Positions 8,925 through 17,351 of a stretch of DNA of 64,000 bases are shown here, piece after piece; within the stretch, counting starts at the first letter, position 1; each line of letters begins with the position of its first letter. The notes under the pieces were generated by a model. It saw only the letters and a list, made by a program, of their open reading frames with translations, had not been told where the DNA came from and searched no databases. The DNA is from Actinomycetota bacterium (GTDB lineage Bacteria; Actinomycetota; Acidimicrobiia; Acidimicrobiales; Ilumatobacteraceae). The DNA is taken from assembly GCA_016870215.1 (NCBI GenBank), contig VGCD01000001.1:243178-307177 (forward strand). The letters run 5' to 3'. The position numbers and the translations under genes were made by a program.

Positions 8925-9872
8925 ATGTCGACGTCGCAAGATGCTCTTGAGCGAAACCTTGCTCACGTGATGGGCGTCGAATACATCTCTGATCTCACCC
9001 GTCTCACTGCTGGTGCGTCTCGAGAGACCTGGTCGTTTGTCGCGAGGGACCAGAAACTCATTCTCCAACGAGAGAGGTCAGGGGGAGTGGGGCGCCTGCG
9101 CCATGAACCTGCGCTGCTGCGCGCAGCCCACGGAGCTGGAGTACCGGTCCCTGAGGTGGTGATCGATGGTTCTCGCTCAGATGAACTTGAGCGTCCGTTC
9201 ATGGTGGTGCGTTTCATCGACGGCGAGACGATTGCGCGACGAATTCTGCGCGACGGTGCATTTGCGCGGGCACGGTCGACATTCGTTACAGATGTGGCAG
9301 ACACTCTTGCCCGTCTTCACTCATTGCCCATCGAAGCTGTGCCAGGGCTTGATGCTTCGGATCCACTCACGATGTACGAGAAGTTGTTGCGTGACTTGGG
9401 TCAACCGCACCCCGCATTCGAGCTTGTCATTCGTTGGCTGCGTGAACATCGTCCCCCATCGGCCAGGCAGTCAATTGTTCACGGAGACCTCCGATTGGGA
9501 AATGTGCTCGTCGACGAGGGTGGACTACGAGCAGTGCTCGACTGGGAATTGGCACATGTCGGAGACCCGATGGAAGATCTCGGATGGCTGTGCGTGCGAG
9601 CGTGGCGCTTCGGTTCTCAAGCACCAGTTGCCGGAATCGGTTCGTACAAGGAGCTCTTCGAGGCGTACGAACAGGCCTCTGGCGTGCGCCCAGATGCAGA
9701 TGTGGTGCGTTGGTGGGAAGTGTTCGGAACGCTTCGTTGGGGTGTCATTTGCATCATGCAGATGACGGCGCACATGACCGGTATGACGCGCAGCCATGAA
9801 TTGGCGGCAATTGGAAGGCGCGTCTGTGAAACCGAGTACGACGCGTTTCGTCTGCTGGAAGGACGTTGGTAG
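8925..9872 (+). CDS. APH/ACAD10-type phosphotransferase
   Basis: 315 residues of the aminoglycoside phosphotransferase-like kinase superfamily. Brenner's motif is SIVHGDLRLGNVLVDE, followed by the metal-binding LDWELAHVGDPMEDLGWLCVRAW, the subfamily form seen beside acyl-CoA dehydrogenases. The nucleotide-binding lobe has TRLTAGASRETWSF. The frame is open to 8853, but ATG 8925 avoids overlap with the divergent ABC gene. It overlaps the DUF6285 gene by one base, a pairing known in Actinomycetota. Substrate unknown; hydroxyacyl-CoA phosphorylation is known for eukaryotic ACAD10/11. Confidence 0.85.
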   Translation: MSTSQDALERNLAHVMGVEYISDLTRLTAGASRETWSFVARDQKLILQRERSGGVGRLRHEPALLRAAHGAGVPVPEVVIDGSRSDELERPFMVVRFIDGETIARRILRDGAFARARSTFVTDVADTLARLHSLPIEAVPGLDASDPLTMYEKLLRDLGQPHPAFELVIRWLREHRPPSARQSIVHGDLRLGNVLVDEGGLRAVLDWELAHVGDPMEDLGWLCVRAWRFGSQAPVAGIGSYKELFEAYEQASGVRPDADVVRWWEVFGTLRWGVICIMQMTAHMTGMTRSHELAAIGRRVCETEYDAFRLLEGRW

Positions 9873-10243
9873 TGGCCGCACCACACGACGCTCCAAACGC
9901 CGGAGAACTTCTCACTGCCGTTCGTGAATGGTTGGAGCGCGAGACTTTCGATGGTCGTTCATCAAGCACGCGATTCCATACTCGAGTGGCTGTCAACGTG
10001 TTGTCGATGGTTGAGCGTGAGATTGCTCTCGGACCTGACCAGGCCATCAGGCATCGGGAGCGACTGACACAACTTGGCTGCGCCGATGACCACGAGTTGG
10101 CACGACGAATTAGAGACGGCGAATTCGAGCAGAGACAAGATGAAGTTCGCGCATTGGTGTTCGAGTCAATCTGCGACAAGTTGGCTGTCGCCAACCCGTC
10201 GTATGTCGACGATGAGATGGGCGAAGCCGGCTCAGTTGTGTGA
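9872..10243 (+). CDS. DUF6285 family protein
   Basis: 123 residues, highly charged and helical (ELLTAVREWLERETF, FHTRVAVNVLSMVEREIALGPDQAIRHRERL, ICDKLAVANPSYV). This matches the small protein usually encoded after ACAD10-type phosphotransferases. GTG 9872 overlaps the upstream TAG (TAGTG) and has a GGAAGGA-like SD. It probably works with the kinase; no catalytic motif is visible. Its 3' end overlaps convergent rlmN by 12 nt. Confidence 0.75.
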   Translation: MAAPHDAPNAGELLTAVREWLERETFDGRSSSTRFHTRVAVNVLSMVEREIALGPDQAIRHRERLTQLGCADDHELARRIRDGEFEQRQDEVRALVFESICDKLAVANPSYVDDEMGEAGSVV

Positions 10244-11308
10244 AGAGTCGCGCGCTGAGCGGCTTGGTGCTGCTGGTGTGATGCGCACTGGTTGACCTGC
10301 GGCAAGTTGTCCGCATGCCGCCGCAATGTCTGTTCCGCGATTTGACCGGATCGTCACATTGGTGCCGAACTCGAGAAGCGTGTCGCGAAACACGTGTACT
10401 CGGTTTCGGCTGCTTCCCTTGGTGGGCCAACCCGGCGTGGGGTTCAGGGGAATGAGATTCACGTGAGCAGTCGGTGTCAGTTGTCGACACAGGGCGTGAA
10501 GTTCTTTGGCATCTCTCATGGTGTCGTTCACGCCTTCAATGAGCGCCCATTCGAAACTGATACGGCGGTTCTTCACTTTCAAGTAGTCACGGCACGCATC
10601 AAGCAGTTCTTCGATGGGGTAGCGCTTGTTGATCGGTACCAGTTCATCTCGAAGCTCGTTGCGCGCGGCGTGAAGCGACACAGCAAGGTTGACAGGCAAA
10701 GGACGCGAAGCGAGAGTGCGAATGCCGGGCACGATTCCGACAGTGCTGATGGTCAAGTGACGTGCGGAGATTCCGATGTCGCCGTGAATGCGTTCAACCG
10801 CGGCCCACACGGCTGGCTCATTTGCCAACGGTTCACCCATGCCCATGAAAACGATGTTGTCGACGCGACGATCGAGGCTGCGTGCTTCGCGGCAGGCGCG
10901 TGCGACTTGTTCAATGATTTCACCAGCGGTGAGATGACGATTGAACCCTGCTTGTCCGGTGGCACAGAAGCCACATGCCATGGCACATCCGGCCTGGGTG
11001 CTCACACAGACAGTTGCACGATCGTCGTAATACATGAGCACCGTCTCGATGGGGTGCCCACCGTCCGCAAGGCGCCATAAGAACTTGATGGTCTTGCCAT
11101 CATCGGCGACCGTGCGGACAGTTGGTTCGAGCGCTGGTTGAAACGACGTCTCGAGTTGCGCACGCGCTGCGGCCGGAAGAGTGGTGATGTCGTGTGGTTC
11201 GAGAAACTGCGTGTAGAGACCGTTCCATAATTGGTCGATGCGGTATCTCGGAGCGTCAACAAAAGCGATTTCGAAATCGGCACGCGTGGCGTCGTAGAGA
11301 GAAGTCAT
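10232..11308 (-). CDS. rlmN: 23S rRNA (adenine-C2)-methyltransferase RlmN
   Basis: 358 residues, a full-length radical-SAM RlmN. The cluster motif is CAMACGFC within CVSTQAGCAMACGFCATGQ, followed by MGMGEPLAN, TISTVGIVPGIRTLA, LAVSLHAARNELRDELVPINKRYP and the C-terminal VTIRSNRGTDIAAACGQLA with the methyl-carrier/resolving Cys. It modifies A2503 of 23S rRNA and some tRNAs. It ends convergently with the DUF6285 gene and lies 14 nt after pepF on the same strand. Confidence 0.95.
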   Translation of the reverse strand: MTSLYDATRADFEIAFVDAPRYRIDQLWNGLYTQFLEPHDITTLPAAARAQLETSFQPALEPTVRTVADDGKTIKFLWRLADGGHPIETVLMYYDDRATVCVSTQAGCAMACGFCATGQAGFNRHLTAGEIIEQVARACREARSLDRRVDNIVFMGMGEPLANEPAVWAAVERIHGDIGISARHLTISTVGIVPGIRTLASRPLPVNLAVSLHAARNELRDELVPINKRYPIEELLDACRDYLKVKNRRISFEWALIEGVNDTMRDAKELHALCRQLTPTAHVNLIPLNPTPGWPTKGSSRNRVHVFRDTLLEFGTNVTIRSNRGTDIAAACGQLAAGQPVRITPAAPSRSARDSSHN

Positions 11309-11322
11309 CGATGGGAGGTTGA

Positions 11323-13143
11323 TCAGAGAGTTGTCGCCAAGGCGACATAGTTGTCTATGCGCTGTCGGATGACATCAAGGCTGGCCGTCCAAAATGCTTC
11401 ACTCGTGACATCGAGGCCGAACGCTTGGCCAAGTTGTTCGGCGGTGTCCATGCCCGCACGTGACAGCAAGGTGTCGTATCCGTGGCGGAAACGCTCGGGA
11501 TCTCTCGTGTACTGCGAATACAAGCCGAGGCCGAACAAGAGACCGTAGGTGTACGGCCAGTTGTAGAAGTGGCTGCCGTAATAGTGCGGCTTCAGCACCC
11601 ACATGTGGGGATGTGCCGTGGTTTGGTCGAGACCATCGCCGTAGGCCGATTGCTGTGACTCGAGCATCAACTCGTTCAATTCTGATACTCCGAGGCTGCG
11701 GCGTTGGCGGCGAGCGAATACTTCGGTCTCGAATAGAAAACGACTGTGGATGTCGACAACGACTTGGTTTGATCCGGCCAAGTCGACATCAAGCAGAGCG
11801 AGTCTCTCGCGCCCTTCCAGTTTGCGCAGACCGGCCTCGACCACCAATGTCTCGCAGAAGATGCTCGCAGTTTCTGCGAGCGCCATCGGCAGTCGTTTCT
11901 GCAACGCCGTGCGCTGTGCCAACTGGGTGTTGTGGTACGCGTGACCCAATTCATGCGCCGTGGTTTGGGCACTTTCCGTGCTGCCGGTCCAGTTCAGCAA
12001 CACGAGCGAGCGATCGTCGACAAACGACATGCAGAACGCGCCGCCAACTTTTCCTTCACGGGGTTCGGCATCAATCCAATTTTCAGCGAGTGATCGGTCG
12101 ACGAGGCCCGCCAAGTTATCGCTGTATTCGGCGAATGCTGATCTGACGAGAGCTATGCCTTCATCCCAGGTCACCGACGACGACACGTTCGGTAGTGGCG
12201 CCACGAGGTTCCACCAGGGGAGCGCGTTGGTGTTGTTGTGAGCTGCAGCTTTGGCCTTCATCCAACGACGGAAGTCGGGCAACGAATCAGTGACAGCTTT
12301 TTGCATCGACTCGAAAGTCTTGCGACTCACGCTGTTCGCGAACAATGACGCATCAAGTGGAGAGCCCCAATGACGTCGTGCATTGATGACATTTGCTTCG
12401 CCCTTGATGCTGTTCATCGCTGCGGCACAGGCCACGGCGACAGATGGCCATGCGACCATCTCGGCTTCGTATGCGGCGCGACGTAAGTGTTCGTCGGGGT
12501 GCGATGCAAGTCCACGAATGGCGGGCATGGGCAAGGTGTCGCTCGATCCGTCTGGACGAACGATGGTGCCAGTCAGTTGCGAAGTGACATCTGCCTGAAG
12601 CCGTCCCCACGATGACGAGCCAGTGGTGGAGAGCTCGGCGTAGAGCCCTTCAAGTTCTTCAGGCATTTGGTGGGCGGTGCGCTCGGCGAGTCGCAGAAGT
12701 GGGCCGACGTGTTCCGCAGCCTCGGTGCTGAGTGCTGAAAGTTCATCGACTCCGAGTGACTTCACCCATTCGGCGAGGCGAGCAAGCAAGGGAGACGTAC
12801 GAGCATCGAGAACTTCTATTTCGCTGAGGAGGCCTTGCGCGCTTTCATCTCGTGAATCAGTGGACACTGTGGCGTAGATGTAAGCACCCAACACTTCTCC
12901 CGCATCCATGACACGGTTGTAATGGGAGATGACATCGTCAGCAATCTTTCCGTCTGATGGTTCGATGGAGCGGTCGACCTTGCGCACGTTCGATTCATCA
13001 AAGACAGCTTCAAGGCGGGAGACGTCGGCAGCGAACGATTCAAACGCTGCCTTGAAAGTTCGAGAGTCAAAGGATTCGTGCACGTCGGCAACGGACCAAC
13101 GCGGAAGGGCCGATGAGGTTGTCGCAGATGCGGTGTCTGTCAT
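11323..13143 (-). CDS. pepF: M3 family oligoendopeptidase (PepF type)
   Basis: 606 residues, matching the usual length of PepF/M3 metallopeptidases. The zinc site is TTAHELGHAYHN (HExxH) near residue 390, with the third ligand Glu in MALAETASIFCETLV. The helical N-terminal half and C-terminal HYYGSHFYNWPYTYGLLFGLGLY are family-typical. Predicted cytosolic peptide hydrolase. A TAGCCT hexamer 6 nt before the ATG suggests a leaderless transcript. Confidence 0.93.
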   Translation of the reverse strand: MTDTASATTSSALPRWSVADVHESFDSRTFKAAFESFAADVSRLEAVFDESNVRKVDRSIEPSDGKIADDVISHYNRVMDAGEVLGAYIYATVSTDSRDESAQGLLSEIEVLDARTSPLLARLAEWVKSLGVDELSALSTEAAEHVGPLLRLAERTAHQMPEELEGLYAELSTTGSSSWGRLQADVTSQLTGTIVRPDGSSDTLPMPAIRGLASHPDEHLRRAAYEAEMVAWPSVAVACAAAMNSIKGEANVINARRHWGSPLDASLFANSVSRKTFESMQKAVTDSLPDFRRWMKAKAAAHNNTNALPWWNLVAPLPNVSSSVTWDEGIALVRSAFAEYSDNLAGLVDRSLAENWIDAEPREGKVGGAFCMSFVDDRSLVLLNWTGSTESAQTTAHELGHAYHNTQLAQRTALQKRLPMALAETASIFCETLVVEAGLRKLEGRERLALLDVDLAGSNQVVVDIHSRFLFETEVFARRQRRSLGVSELNELMLESQQSAYGDGLDQTTAHPHMWVLKPHYYGSHFYNWPYTYGLLFGLGLYSQYTRDPERFRHGYDTLLSRAGMDTAEQLGQAFGLDVTSEAFWTASLDVIRQRIDNYVALATTL

Positions 13144-14072
13144 ATGTTCAGGCTAGAGGGCACGTCACCGACGAATGCACGCTCGCGATGATGACGGGTG
13201 AACCCGAGTCGTTCATAGGACGACATCGCAGCTTCATTGTCTTCGTCGACGAACAACATCGCCACCTGTGCACCGTGTTCAGCCATGTGGTTGAGACCAG
13301 CAGATGTGAGCGCAGTGCCCAGGCCTCGGCCCACAAAGTCAGGATGCACCGCAATCACGTAGATCTCGCCCATGGTCGGAGACGACCCCGGATGGATCTT
13401 CGTCCAGCAGAATCCGGCGAGTTTTTCGTCAATGGTGTGAAGGCGAATGCTGTCGTCGTTGAACCAGACCTCGGCATAACGCGAGCGCAACGTGTCGATG
13501 TTCCAGCCACCTTGCTCGGGATGTCGGGCGAAAGCGGCGTTATTGACATTGAGCCATGCTTCTTCGTCGCGGGTGCGCACAAACGTCGTGGTGTGTAAGT
13601 CGTTACCCAGACGTGCAAGGTCGGGCTCAAGTGGTAGCGGTCGACGCAATTGCAGCAGGGTGCGTCCTTCGCGCAAGTCAAAAGTTGTCGCGAGCGAGTG
13701 ATGAAATTGCGTTGGCTCGAACACCCACCAGTGCACGTGGCCACCACCTTCAGAGGCCACCGTGTCGAGCGCGATTTTCATGAGCTGTGGACCCAACAAA
13801 GCGGTGTCGTAGCGATGATGAGGATGTACAACGAGGTCGACCAGCCAGGATTCGTTGCCACGAGAAATTTGGCTGTAGCCGATGATGTGTTCGTGCCCCT
13901 CTTCGGTCGCAATGAATCCAGCAAAACCCTCGCGACCTCCCATGCGTAGGTCGAGCCACAAATGATCGCTCAGCGGTCGGGAGCCGTCGGCGCGTTCGGC
14001 GGCCTCGAGCAACTCAGACACCTGTGCGATGTCGTCATCATTCATTCTTCGCTTGATGTCGAAGGAAGGCAC
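13140..14072 (-). CDS. mshD: mycothiol acetyltransferase (mycothiol synthase)
   Basis: About 310 residues with two GNAT domains. The N-terminal domain has FAGFIATEEGHEHIIGYSQI and a strand VDLVVHPHHRYDTALLGPQL; the C-terminal one has the acetyl-CoA motif VIAVHPDFVGRGLGTALTSAGLNH and AMLFVDEDNEAAMSSYERLGF. This arrangement is that of MshD, the last step of mycothiol synthesis. The frame opens at 14255, but GTG 14072 is 6 nt after a minus-strand TACCCT; ATG 14045 is an internal alternative. Overlaps the pepF start by 4 nt. Confidence 0.88.
   Translation of the reverse strand: MPSFDIKRRMNDDDIAQVSELLEAAERADGSRPLSDHLWLDLRMGGREGFAGFIATEEGHEHIIGYSQISRGNESWLVDLVVHPHHRYDTALLGPQLMKIALDTVASEGGGHVHWWVFEPTQFHHSLATTFDLREGRTLLQLRRPLPLEPDLARLGNDLHTTTFVRTRDEEAWLNVNNAAFARHPEQGGWNIDTLRSRYAEVWFNDDSIRLHTIDEKLAGFCWTKIHPGSSPTMGEIYVIAVHPDFVGRGLGTALTSAGLNHMAEHGAQVAMLFVDEDNEAAMSSYERLGFTRHHRERAFVGDVPSSLNI
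13150..13155 (-). promoter_or_regulatory. -10 element of a leaderless pepF transcript
   Basis: Minus-strand TAGCCT, then 6 nt, then the pepF ATG at 13143; no SD is visible. It lies inside the 3' end of mshD. Confidence 0.5.
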
Positions 14073-14078
14073 GAGTGC

Positions 14079-14088
14079 AGGGTACCCT
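14079..14088. promoter_or_regulatory. symmetric bidirectional -10 element (mshD / nth)
   Basis: The perfect palindrome AGGGTACCCT gives TACCCT on both strands, overlapping by TA. On the plus strand it ends 6 nt before GTG 14095 (nth); on the minus strand it ends 6 nt before GTG 14072 (mshD). Neither gene has an SD. Confidence 0.6.
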
Positions 14089-14094
14089 CGCGCC

Positions 14095-14787
14095 GTGGGA
14101 AAGCCCCGAACGCCTGCAGCACGGTCACGTGAAGTCGCCAAGAGACTTGCCACTTTGTACCCAGCAGCCGAGTGCGAACTCGAACATCGCAATGCGTTCG
14201 AATTGCTGTCTGCGACAATTCTTTCTGCGCAGTGCACCGACGCGCGCGTCAACATGGTGACACCAGCACTCTTTGCGAAGTATCCGACAGCAGCGGATCT
14301 CGCGGGCGCTAACCCGACTGATGTCGAAGAACTGGTGCGGTCAACCGGCTTCTACCAAACCAAGGCACGAAATCTCATCGGTATGGCACGCAATGTCGTC
14401 GACCGTTTCGACGGTGAAGTTCCCACGGAGCTCGAAGATCTCGTCACGTTGCCAGGTGTTGGTCGAAAGACAGGAAATGTGTTGCGCAGCGTGGTGTTTG
14501 ATCTTCCTGGGCTTGCCGTTGACACTCACGTTGGTCGCCTGTCGCGTCGACTTGGTCTCACCACCGAAGAAGACCCTGTGAAAGTAGAAGCTGTACTGAA
14601 CTCGCACCTTCCTCCCGAGGAGTGGGGGAAATTCAGCCTTCGTCTCATCTTGCACGGCCGACGTGTGTGCGATGCCCGTAAGCCGCGGTGTCACGATTGT
14701 GAGTTGCAGGACATCTGCCCCTCGTCAAACTTGCCGACGCGCGACAAAGTGGCGATGAACGGAACGAAATCGAGCAAGCGCAAATGA
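14095..14787 (+). CDS. nth: endonuclease III (DNA glycosylase/AP lyase)
   Basis: 230 residues. The helix-hairpin-helix is LVTLPGVGRKTGNV with the catalytic Lys, the catalytic Asp is in LAVDTHVGRLSRRLG, and the 4Fe-4S loop is C-x6-C-x2-C-x5-C (CDARKPRCHDCELQDIC) near the C-terminus. It removes oxidised pyrimidines in base excision repair. GTG 14095 is favoured because a TACCCT hexamer ends 6 nt before it. A 20-bp direct repeat follows the stop region. Confidence 0.93.
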   Translation: MGKPRTPAARSREVAKRLATLYPAAECELEHRNAFELLSATILSAQCTDARVNMVTPALFAKYPTAADLAGANPTDVEELVRSTGFYQTKARNLIGMARNVVDRFDGEVPTELEDLVTLPGVGRKTGNVLRSVVFDLPGLAVDTHVGRLSRRLGLTTEEDPVKVEAVLNSHLPPEEWGKFSLRLILHGRRVCDARKPRCHDCELQDICPSSNLPTRDKVAMNGTKSSKRK

Positions 14788-14808
14788 GATCGAGCAAGCG
14801 CCAATGAG
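14769..14808 (+). repeat. 20-bp tandem direct repeat at the nth stop / small ORF start
   Basis: ATCGAGCAAGCGCAAATGAG at 14769-14788 is followed at once by a copy at 14789-14808 differing at one base (CAA to CCA). The first copy carries the nth stop codon; the second supplies the ATG of the next small gene. Confidence 0.9.
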
Positions 14809-15004
14809 TAGCTCACTCGAGTCGATGAATGCTGAACTCGGAGCTGCAGCCGAAGCCGTGGCCCGTTATCGCGACCGTATGGCCGATTTAGCGACGTCGA
14901 TGGAAGGGAACCATGAGGACCTTGTGTCTGCGATCTACGAGGCCGAGCGAGCGTTGTTGACAGCGCATCGGCTGGTGTTGCGGGCACAACGTCTCGCCCG
15001 TTGA
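14804..15004 (+). CDS. small helical protein, function unknown
   Basis: 66 residues, almost entirely predicted helix (ELGAAAEAVARYRDRMADLATSM, DLVSAIYEAERALLTAHRLVLRAQRLAR) with heptad-like spacing, so a short coiled coil is likely. It starts at the ATG in the second copy of the 20-bp repeat and ends 46 nt before hisC. Composition matches neighbouring coding sequence. I do not recognise a family. Confidence 0.6.
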   Translation: MSSSLESMNAELGAAAEAVARYRDRMADLATSMEGNHEDLVSAIYEAERALLTAHRLVLRAQRLAR

Positions 15005-15038
15005 CAAAAACATCGACGGCGTGCTTCGGTCTCATCGC

Positions 15039-15044
15039 TAAGTT
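15039..15044 (+). promoter_or_regulatory. possible -10 element of the his operon
   Basis: TAAGTT ends 6 nt before GTG 15051, in a 46-nt gap after the small helical ORF. This fits the leaderless pattern and favours GTG 15051 over GTG 15045 as the hisC start. Confidence 0.4.
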
Positions 15045-15050
15045 GTGACC

Positions 15051-16133
15051 GTGGCTCGCTCGGCACCTGTACCGCCTCGCTCAGATATTTCTGCGTTGTC
15101 GAAATACCACTCGGCTCAAGTCGAGGTACCTGTGCGACTCAACACCAACGAGTCGCCATTTCCTCCGCCCCAAGGCTGGCGGGCGGAGGTAGCACGCTTG
15201 GTCGCCTCTATTGATTGGAATCGCTATCCGGATCGAGAGGCACACGCCCTTCGCGGAGCCATCGCTACTCGTCACGGTGTCGACATGTCCTCGGTGTTCG
15301 TGGCGAACGGGTCGAACGAAGTGTTGCAGACACTGTTGTTGTCGTACGCCGGAGCGAAAAGAACCGTGGCGGTGTTTGAGCCGACATACCAGTTGCATGC
15401 GCACCTCGCGCGAATTTCAGGCGCGACTGTGGTTGCTGGTCGTCGGTCGTCTGACTACACGCTGTCATCGGAAGAAATTCAACGCGTCGTCAGCGAACAT
15501 TCTCCGAACGTGACGTTCTTGTGCTCTCCGAACAATCCCACTGGTCGTGTCGAAGCGTGGGGCAACATCGAATTGCTCGCTGACATTTCCTCAGGGCTCG
15601 TCATTATCGATGAGGCCTATGCCGAGTTTTCCGAGCGCTCTGCGGTTGAGTTGGCGAGCACATCTGGTGGAAATGTCGTGGTCAGCAGAACGTTTTCGAA
15701 AACGTGGTCACTTGCAGGTCTTCGTCTCGGCTACGTCATCGCGCCCCCCGAGATCGTCGACATGTTGCATGCAGTTGTCTTGCCATATCACCTCGATTCG
15801 TTCAAGCAAGCAGCAGGTCTTGCTGCGCTCGGTTATGTCGACGAGATGAATGACCGTGTGGCGCGCATCGTGGCTGAACGGGGTCGAATCACCGAGGCAC
15901 TCTCTCGGCTGGACGTCGACACATGGCCAAGTGGTGCCAATTTTGTGTTGTTCAAACCGCGCCAGATCGGCGGTCATGCCACGTGGCAGCGATTGGTGGA
16001 TCGGGGAGTGCTGGTGCGGGACTGCAGCAGTTGGTCGGGAGTCGAGGATTGCCTTCGGGTCACAGTTGGCACCGAAGACGAGAATTCGGCGTTTATTGAG
16101 GCGTTGAAGCAGGCGCTCGAGCAGTCAGAATAG
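15051..16133 (+). CDS. hisC: histidinol-phosphate aminotransferase
   Basis: 360 residues of the class I/II aminotransferase fold: LNTNESPFPPP at the N-terminus, NGSNEVLQTLLLSYAG, CSPNNPTGRVE, VIIDEAYAEF and the PLP-lysine segment SRTFSKTWSLAGLRLGYVI. It converts imidazole acetol-phosphate to histidinol-phosphate. First gene of the his operon; GTG 15045 is an alternative start. hisB follows after 4 nt. Confidence 0.93.
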   Translation: MARSAPVPPRSDISALSKYHSAQVEVPVRLNTNESPFPPPQGWRAEVARLVASIDWNRYPDREAHALRGAIATRHGVDMSSVFVANGSNEVLQTLLLSYAGAKRTVAVFEPTYQLHAHLARISGATVVAGRRSSDYTLSSEEIQRVVSEHSPNVTFLCSPNNPTGRVEAWGNIELLADISSGLVIIDEAYAEFSERSAVELASTSGGNVVVSRTFSKTWSLAGLRLGYVIAPPEIVDMLHAVVLPYHLDSFKQAAGLAALGYVDEMNDRVARIVAERGRITEALSRLDVDTWPSGANFVLFKPRQIGGHATWQRLVDRGVLVRDCSSWSGVEDCLRVTVGTEDENSAFIEALKQALEQSE

Positions 16134-16137
16134 GAAC

Positions 16138-16731
16138 ATGGCCCGCACCGCCCGCATTGAACGGACTACGAAAGAGACGTCCATCACAGTCGCGCTCGAC
16201 ATCGATGGTCAAGGTAGATCTGATGTGTCGACCGGTATTCCGTTTTACGACCACATGTTGGACCAGCTCGCGCGACACGGCGGTTTCAATCTGCAGGTGC
16301 AGGCCAAAGGTGATCTCCATATCGACACGCATCACACGGTCGAGGACGTTGCGATCACGGTGGGAGAAGCGTTCAAGCAAGCCTTAGGTGACAAGCAAGG
16401 AATCAGACGATTCGCCTCCGGTTCGTTTCCACTTGACGAAGCACTTGTGTCAGTTGCTTTGGATCTGTCTGGTCGCCCCTTTGTGTCTTGGAACGTTCCA
16501 CTCCCTGAGTGTCTTCCGCTTGGTGATCCACCGTTTGACCCTTCGCTTGCTGAGCATGCTGTGTCCTCGTTCGCAACGGCAGCAGGGATGACGTTGCATG
16601 TCAATTTGACTGACGGAAAGAACGTGCATCACATCGTGGAAGCAAGTTTCAAAGGTCTCGCACGGTGTCTACGCGACGCAGTTCGTGTCGAGTCAGAAGG
16701 AGTGCCCTCCACCAAGGGCGTCCTTTCGTGA
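16138..16731 (+). CDS. hisB: imidazoleglycerol-phosphate dehydratase
   Basis: 197 residues, a monofunctional HisB. Metal-binding motifs DHMLDQLARHGGF and DTHHTVEDVAI occur in the first half, and DGKNVHHIVEASFKGLARCL in the second, as expected for the manganese-dependent dehydratase. AGGA precedes the ATG. It overlaps hisH by 4 nt (GTGA). Confidence 0.96.
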   Translation: MARTARIERTTKETSITVALDIDGQGRSDVSTGIPFYDHMLDQLARHGGFNLQVQAKGDLHIDTHHTVEDVAITVGEAFKQALGDKQGIRRFASGSFPLDEALVSVALDLSGRPFVSWNVPLPECLPLGDPPFDPSLAEHAVSSFATAAGMTLHVNLTDGKNVHHIVEASFKGLARCLRDAVRVESEGVPSTKGVLS

Positions 16732-17351
16732 CCGACCAGCCGCGTGTTGCGGTCATCGATTACGGCATCGGCAATCTGCGTTCTGCACAGAAAGCCTTGG
16801 AGCACGTCGGCGCTCGTGCGCACTTGACGAACAACGTCACAGACATTGACGCGGCCGATGCGGTTGTGTTGCCGGGCGTCGGAGCCTTTGGTGCGTGCAT
16901 GCGGGCGCTTCGGTCGGCAGGACTTGAAGATGCTGTTCATCAGGCGGCGGCTTCTGGTCGACCATTTCTCGGAATCTGTGTGGGAATGCAGATGTTGTTC
17001 GATGGAAGTGATGAGGATGACACCGCCAAGGGTCTGTCCGTCATCCCGGGACGTGTGGAGTGGATTCCAACGGGCGTACCGCGCCCGCACATGCAGTGGA
17101 ATCAGTTGCACGTGAAGACATCGGACCCAATGTTCGACGGACTCGACGATGACGCCTGGGTATATTTCGTTCACTCGCTCGCCGGACATCCATCTGACTC
17201 GCAATCCGTGATTGCAACCACCAATTACGGTGCAGAGTTGCCTGTGGCTTTTCGATCAGGAAATGTTGCTGCACTCCAGTTTCATCCTGAGAAATCTGCT
17301 GCAACGGGTTTGCGGATCCTGTCGAATTTTGTCGAGGGGGTTCCACGATGA
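16728..17351 (+). CDS. hisH: imidazole glycerol phosphate synthase, glutaminase subunit
   Basis: 207 residues of a class I glutamine amidotransferase. The N-terminal strand is VAVIDYGIGNLRSAQKAL, the nucleophile Cys is in LGICVGMQMLF, and the His/Glu pair is in LQFHPEKS. It provides ammonia to HisF. GTG 16728 overlaps the hisB stop by 4 nt, which is preferred over the upstream in-frame extension. It overlaps hisA by 4 nt. Confidence 0.96.
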   Translation: MTDQPRVAVIDYGIGNLRSAQKALEHVGARAHLTNNVTDIDAADAVVLPGVGAFGACMRALRSAGLEDAVHQAAASGRPFLGICVGMQMLFDGSDEDDTAKGLSVIPGRVEWIPTGVPRPHMQWNQLHVKTSDPMFDGLDDDAWVYFVHSLAGHPSDSQSVIATTNYGAELPVAFRSGNVAALQFHPEKSAATGLRILSNFVEGVPR

